Below, piece by piece: positions 32,454-42,940 of a stretch of 64,000 bases of DNA (position 1 is the first letter of the stretch; each line of letters begins with the position of its first letter). The stretch is from Conus ventricosus. Lineage: Eukaryota; Mollusca; Gastropoda; Neogastropoda; Conidae. The translations under genes were made by a program, and so were the position numbers. The stretch covers positions 50,636,489-50,700,488 of the forward strand of contig CM031595.1 in the NCBI GenBank assembly GCA_018398815.1, in the 5' to 3' direction. The notes under the pieces were generated by a model that worked only from the letters and a program-made list of their open reading frames with translations, was not told the origin of the DNA and searched no databases.

Positions 32454-34319
32454 CAGCAGCAGCATCCACACCACAACAGAGCAGACCCGTACTACCTGCT
32501 GACTCGACGAGAGCAGGTAGTCATCTTCAGGCTCAGGACAGGCCACAACCGCCTGAAACACCACCTGTTCATTAAACTCTGCATCGGCAACACAGAGCAG
32601 TGCCTCTGCAGAACAGGCAGCCAGACAACAGAACATCTGCTACAGTCCTGCCCGCTCCATCAAGAGCTCCGAGAGAAAACCTGGCCCGACCCAATACCAG
32701 TGACCCAGAAGCTCTACGGAGGACTGGAGGACCTGCGACGTACTGCCACCTTTGTCGAGGAGACGGGGGAATCCATCTGAAGAAATGACGAACAAGACAA
32801 CAACAACAAGTCGCCTGCCTTAACAAGTAGAAGAAACAAGTCGAGTATATCTTCAAAGAATACGTTCAGCACTGCTTCGGAAAACGTTTGAAAAAGTTTT
32901 GCTGTCTTGATTGATAGATTTTAGCAGACTCCCAAAATATGGACTTCTGGTTCAACTCTATTGGAATCTCAAAGCTGGCTAGCTATAACCAACAATCCCT
33001 TTTTTTTCAAGCTATTTCTTTTCAATTTTCTTTCTTCTTTTTTCTTTTTTCAAATGCCTTGAATGAATCAGTCTAAAGACAAACTATGTTGTGCTTATAA
33101 ATGTAAAACTAACTGCAGACTGCTTATAAATGTGATAACAAGAGTCCATCTCTCGATAGGATTGTGGCATGATATAGGCTTGTGAGAGACATTTGCTCAA
33201 ATAATCTTTTTGTCAAAGCTGTGTGCTGCAGACAAAGCAGAGGGAGACAGAGGCAGACAGACAAGGAGAGAGAGAGAGAAAGAGAAAGACAGAGAGAGTG
33301 AAAGAGAAAGGCAGAGACAGAGTATGTATTGCATGTGGTATGTACAATGTAATGTTCTGGATGTTGATGCATATAAAGGAAATTGAATATCAAAAAGCTA
33401 TAGAAACACATTCACATTCAATGCATACATAACGTAATAGTGCTGGGAGTCGACCAGAGAATCTCAGAACTTTTAAGAAATAGAACTGCTGTGTTCAGGA
33501 TCCCAGGACCCCTTACATACAACAGCAATGATTATTTGAAGATTTAATAACTGATTTCAAATTTCTATGTAAACTCATCGCTAAAAAATTACACAAAAAT
33601 CAAAATGACATGAAAGCAAACGTTTAAACAATCAAACAAACGAAAAAGAAATATTTATCCATCCAATCATCAGTATTAGTCTATAGTAATAAATCTGAGC
33701 CCTATTTGAAGCATCCTCTTTCCCATAAATTACAGATTTGTTTGTCATCGGTGCTGTCTCCATCAGTTTCGTTACTCAGACTGAATGGTGAGTCAACACA
33801 CCCTCCACATTCTACCCCCAAATCATTTTTAATAGCCAACTCCCTTTAAGATGAACTACCGTTACCATTCAAAAGCATATTCACAATATCAGCTAAAGAA
33901 TACTGAAGAGAAGAATTAGAGTGGGGATACCGGCCTGAGTGTCCATGGCTTAAAAACAAAAAGGTGATGAAAACGCAAAGCTGGCTAAAACAAAAAGGCA
34001 AAATGAGACTGGGGCTAAAAAGGGTATATTAATCATTTGAAAAAAAAAAAAAAAGCTTCAAGGCAGAGAATAACAACAGACCAAAAGCAGTTCAAACTCC
34101 ACCATGACCGGTCTCAAGCCCGGATGAGAAATGAGGAGGGTTGGACGAAGGGTTAGCACCCCCTCCCTGTAAAAAAAGCATCATGCTACAAAAACGCCAA
34201 CAAGAGACTCTACAGAAAACTCAGCCCTGGGAGAAGATGGACCTTCAGCTGGAGGAACTATGACGCGGAGTGGTGAAAGCCAGAGTCATCCGGAAGCCAC
34301 TCAGCCAGCTACCATTCTT

Positions 34320-35760
34320 TCGACCAGGACTACCATCACCATTGGGACATGGAATGTGAGGACCATGTATGAAGCAGGGAAAATGGCACAGGTGGCTGCA
34401 GAGATGAGGAACTACTGCCTCAACATCCTCGGGATTTGTGAGTCATGATGGACTGGCAGTGGCAAGAAGAGATTCGTCTCGGGAAAAGCCCTGTTTACAG
34501 GCCATGAGGAAGAGGGTGCACCACACACCCATGGAGTGGCATTAATGCTTTCCAAAACAGCAAAGAGAGCCCTCATTGGGTGGGAATCCCATGGACCACG
34601 CATCATGACAGCATCCTTCAGGACCAAGAAGAGGAGATTTAACATGAACATCATCCAGCATTATGCTCCTACCAACGAAAGCAATGAGGCAGACAAAGAA
34701 GAATTCTATAACAGACTCCAGACCATCATAAAAACTTGCCCAAGCAGAGATCTCAACATCATCATGGGTGATCTGAACGCCAACAGTGCTACCATTTGTA
34801 CTGACAGACAGGGGGTCCCAGGAACTCCTTCACTGATGCTATAGAGGGTCCCAGAGGGGGTATAGAGAGTCCCCATGAACAAAATTAACCAATACAGAAA
34901 ATGTAGTATTTCTTGCTTTTTTAATTATCGGCTTGATAATCTGAACATTTCAGAGTAAATGAATCTCTCTCTCTCTCTCACTGAAAACATTTCTTTAAAA
35001 AAAAAACATGGGAATCCAGACAAGGATGCTGCAATGTCTTCAAAGTCTTAACATCTCTAGGAGCGCCCAACCACTGAAGCAACGACATATTTGCGAGATG
35101 CAATAGTCGTGAACTTCCTTTCTGCTTCGTTCCCCTAGGCTTGTGCACGTGATTGTTACAACTTGTGAGTCATCGAATTGGTTAATTAGTGGCGGCAGGC
35201 GCCACAGTCTGAATAAGTCAGCCGGTCGACTGAGTAACCGTTCAGTGACGTGGGCCACAAGGCGAGCCTATCAGTGTTTACGCAGCTTCTTGGCTTACTG
35301 TACTTTCGCGGGCACACACAGTCCTGAATTTGACGGCAGGCAATCGCGAGCGAAACTTGTGGTGTGCTCAGCTTTGATCACTGACCATGGCAAGTTTTGG
35401 GGTTTGCCTGATTTTGTAACGCGCCCGGCAGGACTCGCTACAACGTTTTGTTAGTGCGTCCTTTTCGCTCATAGTGCGTCATGGACGCACATATGTGCGT
35501 CACTGGGAGCCCTGGCCAAAGTGGGCAGCGACAACAAGGGCTACAAGGAGGTTGTGGGACAGCAGGGACCGGGCCAGATGAACCACAATGGGGAGAGGTT
35601 TGCAGACCTATGCACCACAAGCAACCTCGTCATTGGTAAAACACTCTTCCCTCATAAGCGAATCCACAAGGCAACCTGGATATCACCAGACCATACTGCT
35701 GAGAACCAGATCGACTATGTTTGTATTTCAAAGAAGCTTCGAAGAACACTCTAAGATGTG
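34320..35760 (+). pseudogene. LINE 2 AP-endonuclease region (split by hAT-like copy B)
   Basis: Text in order: 'GTWNVRTMYEAGKMAQVAAE', 'MRNYCLNILGICES', a stop where Arg is expected before 'WTGSGK', 'MNIIQHYAPTNESNEADKEE', then 'IIMGDLNA' interrupted at 34784. It resumes as 'KVGSDNKGYKEVVG' at 35519, followed by 'HKRIHKATWISPDHTAENQI' and 'DYVCISKKLRRTL'. The motifs fit an APE-type nuclease (GDLNA, TWISPD, IDYV). Confidence 0.9.
34784..35514 (-). mobile_element. hAT-like element copy B (731 bp)
   Basis: GCCAA is duplicated at 34779-34783 and 35515-35519. The element is in minus orientation relative to copies A and C. Its 34784 end reads CAGTGCTACCATTTG (one change from copy A), and the 35514 end read inward is CAGGGCTCCCAGTGACGC. 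Its internal deletion differs from copy C: it keeps a unique segment at about 35000-35060 and only the start of the N-terminal exon ('LLQWLGAP'). Confidence 0.92.
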
Positions 35761-36750
35761 AGAATCAAGAGAGGAGCCGACATTGCTTTGGACCATCATC
35801 TTCTTGTCGTTGTAGCCAGATTTAAGCTTAAGCTTAAGAGGAACTGGAATGGAGAGAGAGGCAAAGGCCAACAGTTCAACTCGGGACTTGTAAACAAGCT
35901 GGAGAGTACCGACTGGCTCTCACCAACAGGTTTCAAGTTCTCCAGGAGATACTGGAATAGGAGACCATAGATGAGCAATGGAAGGCAGTGAAAGAGATAG
36001 TGACATCAACCTGCCAGGAAATGCTAGGCTACAAGACACGCAGTCACAAGGAGTGGATATCAGCTGACTCCTTGAAAGAGATTGAGGACAGAAAGAAGAA
36101 AGAGGCAGTACTCAACAACAGCCGCACAAGAACAGAGAAAGCCAGAGCTCAGGAGGCATGCAAGCACTGCCAGAATCGCGAAGAACAGCACAAGGGTGGA
36201 CAAAAGGAACTTTGTGGAGGCACTTGCTACAGAGGCAGAGGAAGTTGGCCGACATGGAAACATGAAGGACCTCTACACCACCAGCGAAAGTTCTCCAAAC
36301 CTTAGAGGCTAGTGAAGGACAAGGATGGAAAGGCCATCCCAGGCAATAAGGGGCAGAAGAACTGATGCATGGGTGAAACCTGGGAAAATTGAAAATCCTG
36401 AAAGGTGTGGGTCCAGGGGGCCGGGAGGCCCCCTGGCGGGGTCAAGGGGCAGAGCCCCTTGTCGGGGTCAGGGGGCGAAGCCCCCTGAAGCTGAAGCATT
36501 TTTACATTTTCGTTATTAAAATCAGACCATTTTGAGGAAAAAACCCTTAAAAATCAATAAAACAAATGCCAACCTCCTGATTACGTAAGCATGTGCATCT
36601 CAGCCGTCAATGATGTACGGGCTATCAAATTTGAAGTAAAAAAATCACCATCTAGCACACTATTTTGACAACCCCTCCCCCCCCCCCCCACCCCCCCCCC
36701 CCCAAAAAAAAAAAACCCACAATAAAAGCCGACCACCCACTCCTATTCTA

Positions 36751-37137
<387 letters not shown>

Positions 37138-37139
37138 TT

Positions 37140-37430
37140 GCCTACCTTTGCATTTTCCTGGTGTTTCTTGTATTTGACATGCTTTTTGAGTGCCGTTATG
37201 CCAGAGCTTATATACTTGATGTCCTGCAAGCAGACGATGCACCGGGCAACGCCAGCAGCTGTGGTTTTGCGGCACCAAGTCAGAAATGTGTCGCCCTTTC
37301 CCATTTCGCCATCATTGTCCGGACCTCTTTCGTCCAGCCATCGCCAAGACCATTTGTTGGGGACAGAAGCATCGATCAGCGACGTGTCTTCATTCACAGC
37401 CACAAACGGCATCGTGCTCAAAGAAGACAA
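37140..37430 (-). pseudogene. BED-type zinc-finger N-terminal exon
   Basis: The 97-codon frame reads 'MSSLSTMPFVAVNEDTSLID', 'ASVPNKWSWRWLDERG', 'ARCIVCLQDIKYISSG' and 'ITALKKHVKYKKHQENAK'. C-x2-C and H-x5-H ligands with a preceding Trp-rich segment match the BED-like fingers found before hAT catalytic domains. The frame itself is unbroken. No catalytic domain is in the element, so it may have been an exon of an autonomous relative. Confidence 0.75.
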
Positions 37431-37742
37431 TGAAGTGCAGCAGATTCAGACTAGATCTAGGTCGACGGGATCGTTCCGACGTGAAGAAGATCGTTGCGAC
37501 GTGAAGACATGCGACGGGAACACGCTGTAGGCTATCGTGAAAATGGCGCAAATCGGAAGACAAGTTTTGCAACAACTTGGACGGCGCATACGCGAGTTGT
37601 TCAAGAACGCAGCTTCACCGAAAACTACCCAAAAAAGGAAAATCGACCACAACGAACGCCGATGTCCGGATTTCCGGACAAACGACCAATACGAAATCCG
37701 GATTCCGGATTTTCCGGACGTGTGGTTTCACCCATGCTGATG

Positions 37743-39340
37743 GAGGGAACACTTTGAGGAGCTGCTGAACCGACCAGCTCCTAAAGACCCGCCAGACATC
37801 CCGGCTGCTGACAGCGACCTGCCGATTGACTGCAGTTTGCCAAGCAAGGAAGAAATCAGGAAAGCCCTCAAGCAGCTGAAGACAGGCAAAGCAGCTGGAC
37901 CTGACAACATTCTGGCTGAGGCGCTGAAGGCAGACGTGGAAACCACTGTCAATATGCTCCACCCCCTCAACAAAAAGATTTGGGAGGAAGAATAAGTGCC
38001 ATCAGAATAGAAGGAGGGATACTTGATCAAGCTGCCAAAGAAAGGAGACCTCAGCAACTGCGCAAACTACAGAGGGATTACCCTACTGTCAGTTCCTGGG
38101 AAGGTCTTTAGCAGGATCCTACTGAACAGGATGAAGGACATCGTCGACCCCCACCTCCGAGACCAGCAGGCTGGCTTCCAAAAAGATCGCTCGTGCACGG
38201 ACCAGACTGCAATGCTGCACATCATCCTAGAACAGTACTTTGAGCGGAATGCCTCCAGCTACATCAACTTCCTCGATAATGAGAAAGCCTTTGACAGCAT
38301 AGACAGAGAGACTCTATGGAAACTGCTACGACACTGGTATGAGTGCCAGCGAAGCTCACCAACATCATCAGGAATTCGTACGAGGGACTCATCTGCAGGG
38401 TAGTCCATGGATGTCAGGTCTCTGAGGCTTTTCAAGTCCGAACAGGGGTCAGACAGGAATGTCAACTGTCTCTGTTTCTATTCCTGCTCATCACTGACTG
38501 GGTCATGAGGATATCCACAGCACAGAGGCGGAATGGCATTCAGTGGACTCTCTGGTCGCAATTGGAGAACCTGGACTTTGCTGACGACCTAGCTCTACTC
38601 TCGGACACCCAGCAGCAGATGCAGGAAAAGACCAGCATCGTGGCAGAGAACTCATCCAGGCTGGGCTTGAACAGCCATCGAGGGAAGAGCAAGCTCCTGA
38701 AAGTAATTATGCTACCAGCACATCCCCCATTACACTTGAAGGCGAAGCATTAGAAGAGGTGGACAGTTTCACCTAACTCCACAGCATCACTGACACACAA
38801 GGAGGGACAGACGCAGACGTGAAGACCAGAATCAACAAGGCTGCAGCTCAAGAACGTGTGTGGTTCAAGAGACCTGTCAGTCAACACCGAGATCAGGCTC
38901 TTCAACACCAGTGTGAAATCAGTCCTGCTACATTTAGTCAAGGCATGGAGAACCCCCACAGTAACAACCAAGAGGATCCAGACATTCATCAGCAATTGCC
39001 TGAGACGAATCCTCTTCATACGGTGGCCTGACAAGGTCTGCAATGAAGAACTATGGCAGCAGACACGACAAAAGCCGGCGGGAACTGATATCCAACAACG
39101 ACACTGGAGGTGGATAGGCCACACTCTGCGTAAGCCAGCCACCAACACCACGAGACAAGCCCTCAGGTGAAACCCCCAAGGAAAAAGGAAGAGTGACCGG
39201 CCGGGGAACACATGGCAATGTGACCTGGACGCAGATGCCAAGAAGATGGGCCACACATGGGGGCATCTGGAGAGACTGGCCCAGGACAGAGACAGCTGGA
39301 GGGACCTTGTCAGCGACCTATGTCCCAGTGGGGGCGATGG
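37743..39340 (+). pseudogene. LINE 2 reverse transcriptase and C-terminus
   Basis: Blocks: 'EIRKALKQLKTGKAAGPDNI', 'LSNCANYRGITLLSVPGKVF', 'INFLDNEKAFDSIDRETLWK', 'FQVRTGVRQECQLSLFLFL', 'LENLDFADDLALLSDTQQQM', 'SVLLHLVKAWRTP' and 'QRHWRWIGHTLRKPATNTTR'. The FADD catalytic pair is intact. There are at least three frame changes (about 37995, 38340 and 38770) and some stops, so it is inactive. Confidence 0.92.
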
Positions 39341-39981
39341 GCAAAATTGAATTGAAAAGTAGTTTGGTTTGTTTGAATTTCAATGCCTGCACAAGTACAC
39401 ATGCACTCATAAGTTTCATAACCTGCAGTGGAAAACCCTTGTTGTAACGTTTCATAAAGCGCTATTTAAAGCGTTAAAAAGCATGTTATCAAAGGCTGTC
39501 GAAGACTAAATGCGTGCGTATACATTGAAACTCAGGTACTGGGCAGGATATGCCTAAAAATTATCATGGCAGTTAGACTTTGGTCGCCTTCAATTCATGA
39601 TAAGAATGAAAATAATAAAACAGACTCAAAGCAATATAGCATACTTTGGAAGACAGCTTGTCGGAGCATCAACTAAACCTGAAATATCAACTAGCATGTT
39701 TTTTTTCAGCATTTATAAACCATTTCGGCAATTAAATGATTGCGTTCGCTAAGGTATGACCATAATGACGTGAGAATGAACGTGTACCGAAAATACGGGC
39801 CCCCGTAAATTTTCTCAATCGCATATAGATCTAGATCTCTGCCGACAGAGCAGTCCAAGTCTGCAGCCCTCAAGCCTGTATCTATTTATTATACCACTGC
39901 ACACATGCAAACAGACAAAAATGGTCAGTCGACAACACTGCACCAATGTAATACACAACAAAAATATACAACAAACCATAC

Positions 39982-40064
39982 TTTTCAGACACATCTTTAT
40001 GTGAACCTCCCGAATGAGACTGATTCGCTAGTTGAGCGAGTTGCTGTTTCACAGAGGCAGCCAT
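39982..40064 (-). CDS. COPS4: COPS4 exon 1 (start codon)
   Basis: ATG at 40064-40062 opens 'MAASVKQQLAQLANQSHSGG' then 'SHKDVSE'. Human COPS4 begins '[20 protein letters not shown]', so the start is secure. The donor GT (GTATGG) at 39981-39980 leaves a split Lys codon completed by exon 2. Confidence 0.97.
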
Positions 40065-40104
40065 TTTCTTTCACGTCAAGCAGTGCAGCAGCAAAGACTA
40101 ACAA

Positions 40105-40159
40105 AACTATCATTAGATATATACAAAGCATCTGAAGAGCAAGGAGGGAAACCAGTTGC

Positions 40160-40197
<38 letters not shown>

Positions 40198-40447
40198 TAC
40201 ACACGCGCGCGCGCGCGCGGCGCGCGCGCGCGCGCGCGTGCCTCCTCCTCCTCCACTCCACAGCGTCACCTTCCCTCTCCGGCCTACCTCCTTCGCCAAT
40301 CACACATCTAAACAGTGCTGGTTGTCTGGTATCGTTCAGATAATTTTCACTGAATATCATTCTTTAATTATGGTGATACATTAGCAAGCAGATACAGGTG
40401 CGGGTGTAGGTGTGTCTGCACACCTGAACATGTGTGTGTGTGTGTGT

Positions 40448-40506
<59 letters not shown>

Positions 40507-40560
40507 CGTGCGTGCTTGCGTGTGTGCGTGCGTGCGTGCGCGCGCGCGTGTGTGTGTGTA

Positions 40561-40595
<35 letters not shown>

Positions 40596-40599
40596 CAGA

Positions 40600-40652
<53 letters not shown>

Positions 40653-40706
40653 CAACTGGTTTCCCTCCTTGCTCTTCAGATGCTTTGTGTATATCCAATG
40701 ATAGTG
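40105..40706. repeat. Inverted repeat just upstream of the COPS4 start codon
   Basis: The 56 bases at 40105-40160 (containing AAGCATCTGAAGAGCAAGG) are the reverse complement of 40651-40706 with about two mismatches. Their inner sides continue as complementary (TC)n (40161-40194) and (GA)n (40578-40649), so the pairing arms approach 90-100 bp. Between them lie (CG)n (40204-40238) and (GT)n (40431-40501) tracts, both Z-prone. The left arm is 41-96 bp upstream of the COPS4 ATG, probably 5' UTR or core promoter. No TATA or initiator could be assigned. Confidence 0.9.
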
Positions 40707-41423
40707 GTGTGTGTGTGTATCTGGGGTGGTGGGGAGGGGGGGGGGGGGGGGTAGGATGTGTGCGTGCATGTGTTAATATTTATATATATGTACAGACTAA
40801 CACAAGATGGATAAATGAATTGACAAGGAATGACAGCACAGTGCAGAGTGGAATATTTTTAATGATATACTTGTTTATAAGTTGTTGTAATATGTGAATT
40901 TTGATAATGGCACCACAAACAAATTTTCCTTGTATTCTATGAGGACAAATAAAATATCGTGTGTATCGTGTAAAATATCGTGTATCGTGTGTGTGTGTGA
41001 ATATGTAGGGGAGGGGTGGATATGTGTGTGAGTGCTAGTGCGCGCACACACGCACACTCATGTGCATGGTTGTGCATATCTGCCTGTGCATAATTAACAT
41101 GTACATCTGCATGTTTACAGATGTGTATGTGTATGCACATGCACATTTGCAGATATGCATGCACTGATCACCTGCAAATATCAGTGCGCTTCTCATGGAA
41201 TAATCATTTTGGGGGGCTGGGTAGTGGTGTGGAGATCGGTGGTATGTGGAGAGCACAATATAGGCAAAGCAATCAACCCATTAACTAAACGTACAATGCA
41301 TTCCATCAACATATCGAGTCCTAACAATAATGCAAGCAAATTCATGTGTGCACCGCATTCCGGGTGGAGGGGGGGGGGGGATCTAGAATTTATCACTCTT
41401 GTTGACATTGTTATTTTTCATTA

Positions 41424-41424
41424 T

Positions 41425-41459
<35 letters not shown>

Positions 41460-41960
41460 ATACTTATATAGCGCCTATTCTCGGCTAGAAGCCAAACTCT
41501 AAGCGCTTTACAATCAACACTCGTTTACACAACGGGCTGCCTACCTGGGTAGTGCCGACTGAAGAGCTGCCAGCTGGCGCTCCATTCAGTTGTTTCCCGT
41601 GTCATCCAGTCAGTATCGTTCAATATCGATCACTCATTTTCCTTACTTCCTTCATTCTTTCCATTTCTCACGCAGGGTGCATGCTATGTGTAACGTGTCA
41701 TCCATACCAACGGCCTACTCTTCCGAAAGTTGGTGATGGGATTTTACGTGTGTGCAAGATGTTATGCGTGCATTCACACATGGAACCTCGGTTTATAGTC
41801 TCATTCGAAGGACTGTATGGGAAAAGGAGTCAGAACCAATGTTAACTCCGAGGGAAAATTCCCCCTGTACCGAAACGCCCCGGCGGAGGTTCGAACCCGC
41901 AACCCCAGGATCACCAAGATTACGAGTCAGGCGCTCTACCAACGAGCTATTCCGGCTCCC
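41424..41960 (-). mobile_element. tRNA-derived SINE with (AAT)n tail
   Basis: On the minus strand it begins near 41958 with a tRNA-like head: an A-box-like TAGCTCGTTGGTAGAGC and a B box GGTTCGAACC about 40 bases later. It ends with GCGCTATATAAGTATTCATT followed by a trinucleotide tail seen as (AAT)n at 41424-41457. The 3' stretch TGTAAAGCGCTTAGAG is familiar from mollusc SINEs. The tRNA part cannot fold a proper anticodon stem, so it is not a functional tRNA. Confidence 0.82.
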
Positions 41961-42234
41961 AAGAAAAAAAAAATCAGTCCCAACTTCCATGCCACTTCAG
42001 TGCTCATTCTGGCTTCACGTCCTCAGCCCCTGTACCGGCAATCCACAGGCAGCAGCAATGCCAAGTCGTTTTGAGGCAACCCACCAGAGGAGCCGAGCCG
42101 CTTTAGTGGTGTTTAGTGTGCCTATTCTGAGCCAACATGCGCAGGACCCCACAACTAAGTCCCCTACTGATTATAATAACTGCTGAGTCGCAGAGTTCGC
42201 ATGAGTGAGCGTATCCTTCGGGAAGATGCCACAA

Positions 42235-42940
42235 CCTATATCTATCCAACGACAGTGCCCAAGAACCTGCCAATACCAGTGACCTTGACACGAGCTCACC
42301 AAGGGCAATAGATGTGGAGAGGAAATCAAAACGGAGGTCACCATGAGAGCAAGGTGTGAGAGGTCAAAGAATTTGAAACTACTTTCATGCTGATTAGGAT
42401 GAGGATGATGAAAATGATGCTCTTGGATTTTCTTTTTTGTTTCTTTTTTCTTTTTCTTTTTTTCTTTTTTAATTTTTAGACTACATGACAGGGCTGTTTT
42501 CTACGTGGCTTACTTTCATATTTCGGGGTCAGCTAGGCCTGAGAGACCAACAGCATTGGCCAAGAATGCAGGTAAACTCCAAGAGATCTGACTGTTAAAT
42601 GAACTTCCCCGAAGTTGGAGTATGGCTGCCTTAATGGCGGGATCATACACACAAAACTCCCTTTGTTGGGCAGATGGGTTTTATACTTGCCTGTCTATAC
42701 AGGGAGTGTCCGCAGGAGTATCACCCTGCGTACGCAGAAGAAGAAGAAGAAGACTTAAATAAACCAAAGTCGATTATGTGGTTCCAGTCTTTCCAACTGA
42801 GCCCATTGCAAACTTAATTCTGGGTAGCAGCCAGTCAGGGCTGATAAATCCAAGAACGACTGGAAATAAATGGTTCTGGTGGGAATTAAATCAGCAATCT
42901 CATAGCCGGGAATCTGCAATGCTAACAACTGCACCAAGGA
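42235..42940 (-). repeat. Long repeat with tRNA-like head, copy 1
   Basis: Matches 51330-51840 in two blocks: CAAT/ACCA and GAGGTCACCATGAGAGCAA text near 42280-42360, and ACTGAGCCCATTGCAAACTT to CTGCACC text at 42790-42935. Read on the minus strand from about 42935, TGGTGCAGTTGTTAGCATTG resembles an A box; the B box is degraded. A segment at 42605-42752 within it is also found as a separate insertion at 53302. Confidence 0.65.
42605..42752 (+). repeat. Short interspersed segment with (AAG)n tail
   Basis: Begins CTTCCCCGAAGTTGGAGTAT, contains TGTCTATACAGGGAGTGTCC, and ends at GCGTACGCAG followed by (AAG)5. The reverse complement of its body is the insert at 53302-53464. Confidence 0.8.

Larger units (their letters stand above)
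25704..32807 (+). mobile_element. I/Nimb-like LINE with EN, RT, RNase H; near full length
   Basis: A 13-bp target duplication with one mismatch flanks the element: AAGTCGGCTGCCT at 25691-25703 and AAGTCGCCTGCCT at 32808-32820. The 3' end is a short (AAC)n tail. The order is a GC-rich 5' leader (25704-26300), AP-type endonuclease, reverse transcriptase, RNase H, and a C-terminal CxC...H...C segment ('CLCRTGSQTTEHLLQSC'). RNase H in the same frame set points to the I superclade, which includes Nimbus-type LINEs of snails. Four later insertions (26941-26986, 28198-28424, 28972-31408, 31706-31761) interrupt it; each is flanked by a duplicated target, and skipping the insert plus one target copy restores the reading. 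Several point lesions show it is inactive. Confidence 0.88.

Noticed and set aside
41880..41958. A possible tRNA-Thr gene on the minus strand (A box, CTCGTAA loop, GGTTCGAACC B box)
   Set aside because: The anticodon and acceptor stems do not pair well, and the sequence runs directly into a SINE body with an (AAT)n tail, so it is a SINE head.
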